From Paenibacillus kribbensis (lineage in GTDB: Bacteria; Bacillota; Bacilli; Paenibacillales; Paenibacillaceae), in contig NZ_CP020028.1 in NCBI RefSeq assembly GCF_002240415.1, forward strand, positions 310,001 to 374,000: 64,000 bases of DNA. Reading direction: 5' to 3'. Below the pieces are notes generated by a model. That model was not told the DNA's origin. It made no database searches and saw only the letters and a list, made by a program, of their open reading frames with translations. Below, one piece after another: positions 61,194 through 64,000 of the stretch. The stretch's first letter is position 1. Each line of letters opens with the position of its first letter. Both the position numbers and the translations under genes were made by a program.

Positions 61194-61370
61194 AATAGAC
61201 CTCCATTAATAACAGTATGATTGGAATGTGACAATTTCTGTGATGTATTATGCACAGTGTCTCATCTATTGTACACCAAATCATCCGGCATAACAGAGGC
61301 TGGCGAAAAAGTCAGGAACATCAAGCTTCTAAACAGGCATAAGTGATACTTGCCAACGGCTCTTTGGTGG

Positions 61371-61438
61371 TTTACAAGGATTACCTTCATAGCTATAATG
61401 AGATATGAATTTATATAAGTTATATCTAATTATAACTA
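61371..61438 (+). promoter_or_regulatory. modAB promoter and palindrome
   Basis: TTTACA (61371-61376), 18 bp, TATAAT (61395-61400). Downstream of the start point lies AGTTATA-N6-TATAACT (61419-61438), a likely operator blocking transcription, probably for the divergent regulator. Confidence 0.6.
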
Positions 61439-61463
61439 AATATGATTGAACGGGGGATGGAAT

Positions 61464-62324
61464 TTGAGAAGAATCAAGTCTACGATTGGAAGTCTAGTAG
61501 CTATATGGGCACTAGTGGTGTTAGTTGCTTGCGGTTCCCAGAGTGCTGCGCCCGCAGCTCCTGTAAAGGAGGCGGCACCAGTAGCACAAGCAACAACGGA
61601 GAATACAGCAGGCACGAAGGCACCGGACCAGCAGCAGGTGGAGTTGACGATCTCTGCAGCGGCAAGCCTGACAGACGCCCTGAATGAGATCAAGACCGGA
61701 TATGAGCAGGAGCACCCAAATGTGAAGCTGAACTTTAACTTCGGCGCCTCCGGTGCACTTCAGCGTCAGATTGAGCAAGGAGCCCCCGCAGACGTCTTTA
61801 TCTCTGCATCTACCTCCAGCATGAAGGCGCTTGAGGAGAAAGCCCTTGTCAAGAAGAGCAGCACGTTGCTCGCGAATGATCTGGTATTAGTCGTTCCTGC
61901 TAAGGATGGTGTGGCGATCAAGAAACTGGATGACCTGAAGGGAAAAGACATCAAGACCGTCGCGATTGGCATTCCGGACAGTGTGCCTGCAGGGAAATAT
62001 GCACAGGAAGCGTTAACGAATCAAAAGCTGTGGGGTGAATTGGAGCCCAAGCTGGTACAAGCCAAGGATGTGCGACAGGTGCTGCAGTACGTAGCAACAG
62101 GTAATGCGGATGCAGGCTTCGTATATAAGACGGATGCACTCTCCACGAAGGATACAAGCATTGCGTTAACAGTGGACTCCAAGCTTCATTCTCCGATTAC
62201 CTATCCTCTCGGACTGGTAGCTGCCACCAGTCATCAGGAGGATGCACGTCAATTCTACGATTATTTGCAAACCGAGCCTGCGCTCCAGGTGATGGAAAAG
62301 TACGGTTTCCGTAAGGCGGAATAG
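61464..62324 (+). CDS. modA: Molybdate-binding lipoprotein
   Basis: A 286-aa oxyanion-binding protein: lipoprotein signal with LVVLVACGSQS (Cys ~20), a spacer rich in Ala/Gln, then the ModA fold (LTISAAASLTDALNEIKTGYE, ~57; FNFGASGALQRQIEQGAPADVF, YVATGNADAGFVYKTDA). Start TTG 61464 is preferred as CGGGGGA lies seven bases upstream; the TTG at 61446 does not have a site. Confidence 0.92.
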   Translation: MRRIKSTIGSLVAIWALVVLVACGSQSAAPAAPVKEAAPVAQATTENTAGTKAPDQQQVELTISAAASLTDALNEIKTGYEQEHPNVKLNFNFGASGALQRQIEQGAPADVFISASTSSMKALEEKALVKKSSTLLANDLVLVVPAKDGVAIKKLDDLKGKDIKTVAIGIPDSVPAGKYAQEALTNQKLWGELEPKLVQAKDVRQVLQYVATGNADAGFVYKTDALSTKDTSIALTVDSKLHSPITYPLGLVAATSHQEDARQFYDYLQTEPALQVMEKYGFRKAE

Positions 62325-62327
62325 TCG

Positions 62328-62993
62328 TTGACTGCTGTGAACTGGGCGGAATTTTGGCCTCCGGTACAGTTATCCCTGCAGGTCGCTTCGCTGTCCTGTG
62401 TGATCGTACTGGTCCTGGGGGTACTGGCAGCCCGCTGGATAAAGCGAAGCCGCATACGTGGAAAGCTGGTGCTGGAGACCATCTTCATGCTTCCATTGGT
62501 GCTGCCTCCGACGGTAGTCGGGTTCCTGCTACTGGTCATTCTGGGACGCAGAAGCTGGTTAGGGCAATGGATCGAATGGCTGTTCCACGCGTCAGTCATC
62601 TTCTCCTGGTGGGCGGCGGTGCTGGCGTCTATCGTGGTGGCATTCCCGCTCGTGTATCAGACAATGAAGACGGCATTTGATGCGGTGGACCGCTCGCTGG
62701 AGGACTCGGCCAGATCGGCAGGGGCTGGCGAATGGCAGGTGTTTCGCTACATTACGCTGCCGCTATCCTATCCTTCACTGCTGACCGCCGCGATACTGGG
62801 CTTCGCACGGTCGCTTGGCGAGTTTGGAGCGACGCTGATGATTGCCGGGAACATTCCGAATAAGACACAGACGGTGCCTACGGCAATCTATGTAGCTGTC
62901 GATGCGGGGAATCAGACGATGGCCTGGGCGTGGACGATTGCCATTGTCTTAATTTCATTCATTATGCTGCTTGTTGCAAGAAGGAAGACTTGA
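62328..62993 (+). CDS. modB: Molybdate ABC transporter permease
   Basis: A 221-aa permease with five helices: PVQLSLQVASLSCVIVLVLG, the ModB-typical MLPLVLPPTVVGFLLL (~52), the docking loop SAGAGEWQVFRYITLPLSYPSL (too long to matter beyond EWQVFRYITLP), and ARSLGEFGATLMIAGNIP. TTG start four bases after modA. No modC ATPase follows before the window end; it must be supplied from elsewhere or shared. Confidence 0.93.
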   Translation: MTAVNWAEFWPPVQLSLQVASLSCVIVLVLGVLAARWIKRSRIRGKLVLETIFMLPLVLPPTVVGFLLLVILGRRSWLGQWIEWLFHASVIFSWWAAVLASIVVAFPLVYQTMKTAFDAVDRSLEDSARSAGAGEWQVFRYITLPLSYPSLLTAAILGFARSLGEFGATLMIAGNIPNKTQTVPTAIYVAVDAGNQTMAWAWTIAIVLISFIMLLVARRKT

Positions 62994-63276
62994 GCAAATG
63001 AAGCGTAATGATGTGTGTAATGCAGGGCAATAAAGACGCTGCAGGTCGATGAAAGCAGTAAAGGTAATATAGCCTGTAAGTGAAATTCTGTTAGCTTTCT
63101 AGAATTAAGTATTAGACTGACCATGCAAAATGAAGACAGCGGCAGACTAGGACTCGAAAACCAGCTAATAGTTGTCAAGCTACAGTGTGGAAAATATTTT
63201 AAAAACTGATATACTGTTTTTTGAGTACAACAAATAATCCTTCATTGGCGTGAAGAATTATGGATAATTATGGGAA

Positions 63277-63603
63277 TTAAATGTGGTAGGGTTGGTCTTT
63301 CTTAAGGATGGCGTAAACGTGATGGAGTAGCTTGTTGGCGCAAGCAATCACAACCACCTTGTAGGGCTTGCCCTCTTTTCATATCATATTAAATCCCTTA
63401 ATATGATATTTTTTTCCACCACGTAGTCCGCATTGAACAGCTGAATATAGAGCTCTTCGAAGTCTTTCGGATCCTCGCTTCGTTATCCGATTTCTAGAGG
63501 CCGTATACTTACCTGAACTGTAGACACTTGGATCAAGACCTGCGTAGGCAACAAGCTGTTTAGCACTCCTAAATTGACGAGCATCTCCGTTAGTTGAATT
63601 GCT
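63277..63603 (-). pseudogene. IS110-family transposase, 3' remnant
   Basis: The minus strand reads FRSAKQLVAYAGLDPSVYSS, then RNRITKRGSERLRRALY and GKPYKVVVIACANKLLHHVY, which is the C-terminal transposase-20 domain of IS110/IS1111 elements, ending at TAA 63277-63279. The frame is interrupted by TGA before GKPYK, and the N-terminal RuvC-like DEDD half is missing. Dead relic. The 280 bp between modB and this remnant hold nothing else I can support. Confidence 0.8.
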
Positions 63604-63630
63604 TAAACTGAAAGATCTATACTTCTCTAG

Positions 63631-64000
63631 TTAATCTTCAACCAGTTTACAAGGTTGCTGAGAATGTATTGCTTCTGATCCAGCATCAATAGCCGTTTGA
63701 TAATACCATATTTTATAATCTATTTTTTCCATGTATTTATTGAGCTCAGAGATTTTATCATTAACCGTTTTTTTATGATTTTCAAATACTTCGAGCCTTT
63801 GTCGTAATGTAGCGTCCCCCTCCATACTCATATCAATAAACTGTCTGATTTTTTTTACCGGCATCCCACTGTTTTTTAGACAAGTGATAACAGCAAGCCA
63901 TTCAAAATCACTTTCTTTAAAGTCCCTGTTCCCCGATTTATTTCGATCAACAAAGGGTAAAAGCCCCTCCTTATCATAAAAGCGTAATGTATAGGCTGAT
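63631..64000 (-). CDS. MerR-family regulator (5' end outside window)
   Basis: About 123 residues of a MerR-type protein running off the window. The visible start is the wing and second helix of the DNA-binding domain (AYTLRFYDKEGLLPFVDRNK, FEWLAVITCLKNSGMPVKKI), followed by the long dimerisation helix (LRQRLEVFENHKKTVNDKI). Small soluble type like YfmP/AdhR; the only Cys pair is not a known metal site. Effector unknown. Confidence 0.85.
   Translation of the reverse strand, partial: SAYTLRFYDKEGLLPFVDRNKSGNRDFKESDFEWLAVITCLKNSGMPVKKIRQFIDMSMEGDATLRQRLEVFENHKKTVNDKISELNKYMEKIDYKIWYYQTAIDAGSEAIHSQQPCKLVED

Overview
The window looks like chromosomal DNA of a spore-forming Gram-positive of the Paenibacillus polymyxa type. 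The support is strong AGGAGG ribosome sites, a gerA-type germinant receptor operon, three AbrB/SpoVT-type regulators, Fur/PerR/Fnr/NrdR/BlaI-like operator sequences of the Bacillus kind, and a Bacillus megaterium-style cobalamin pathway with a fused CbiH60. The organism is inferred from gene content and protein flavour; no 16S or other marker is present.

Layout. 0-5 kb: the tail of an adenine deaminase gene, a PerR-boxed dps, a stand-alone nitric oxide synthase oxygenase, a hidden 53-codon membrane ORF, the first AbrB-like regulator, an SDR dehydrogenase, and padR with the wreck of its usual DUF4097 partner. 5-11.3 kb (all minus): metE under a cobalamin riboswitch with its own terminator, then nrdDG (anaerobic ribonucleotide reductase) behind an Fnr box and two NrdR boxes, then the second AbrB-like regulator. 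11.5-25 kb: a 998-aa family 3 glycosidase with a C-terminal CBM6-like domain, an Rrf2 regulator, a diguanylate cyclase, perR with its own operator, an OmpR-type regulator, a blaI/M56-peptidase pair whose operator recurs before doxX, a chemoreceptor, an eamA/lysR divergent pair around a 25-bp palindrome, and a pirin.

25-31.5 kb is the accessory zone: an orphan type I-C-like CRISPR array (25 repeats, 24 spacers, one spacer present twice, no cas gene in the window), followed by an AT-rich islet of small secreted, lipo- and membrane proteins. It includes two cassettes of a secreted protein followed by a tiny membrane protein, which I regard as the best candidate for an undescribed system, probably antagonism/self-protection, though nothing in the sequence proves function.

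31.6-36 kb: a gerA-gerC-small membrane protein-gerB operon. 36-49.4 kb: hemD, a LOG-family gene, then a second cobalamin riboswitch plus terminator governing ten genes of anaerobic corrin-ring synthesis (cbiH60, X, J, C, D, ET, L, F, G, A). The two riboswitches tie the window together: when B12 is plentiful both the B12-independent methionine synthase and B12 synthesis should be shut off. 49.4-58.7 kb: the third AbrB-like regulator, a ThuA-like protein, a phasin-like/AarF pair, a SulP transporter and a complete polar amino-acid ABC transporter. 58.8-64 kb: an XRE regulator with a palindrome and two overlapping small ORFs, a near-perfect Fur box before a 35-aa basic peptide, a divergent regulator/modAB locus lacking modC, an IS110-family remnant, and a 5'-truncated MerR regulator at the window edge.
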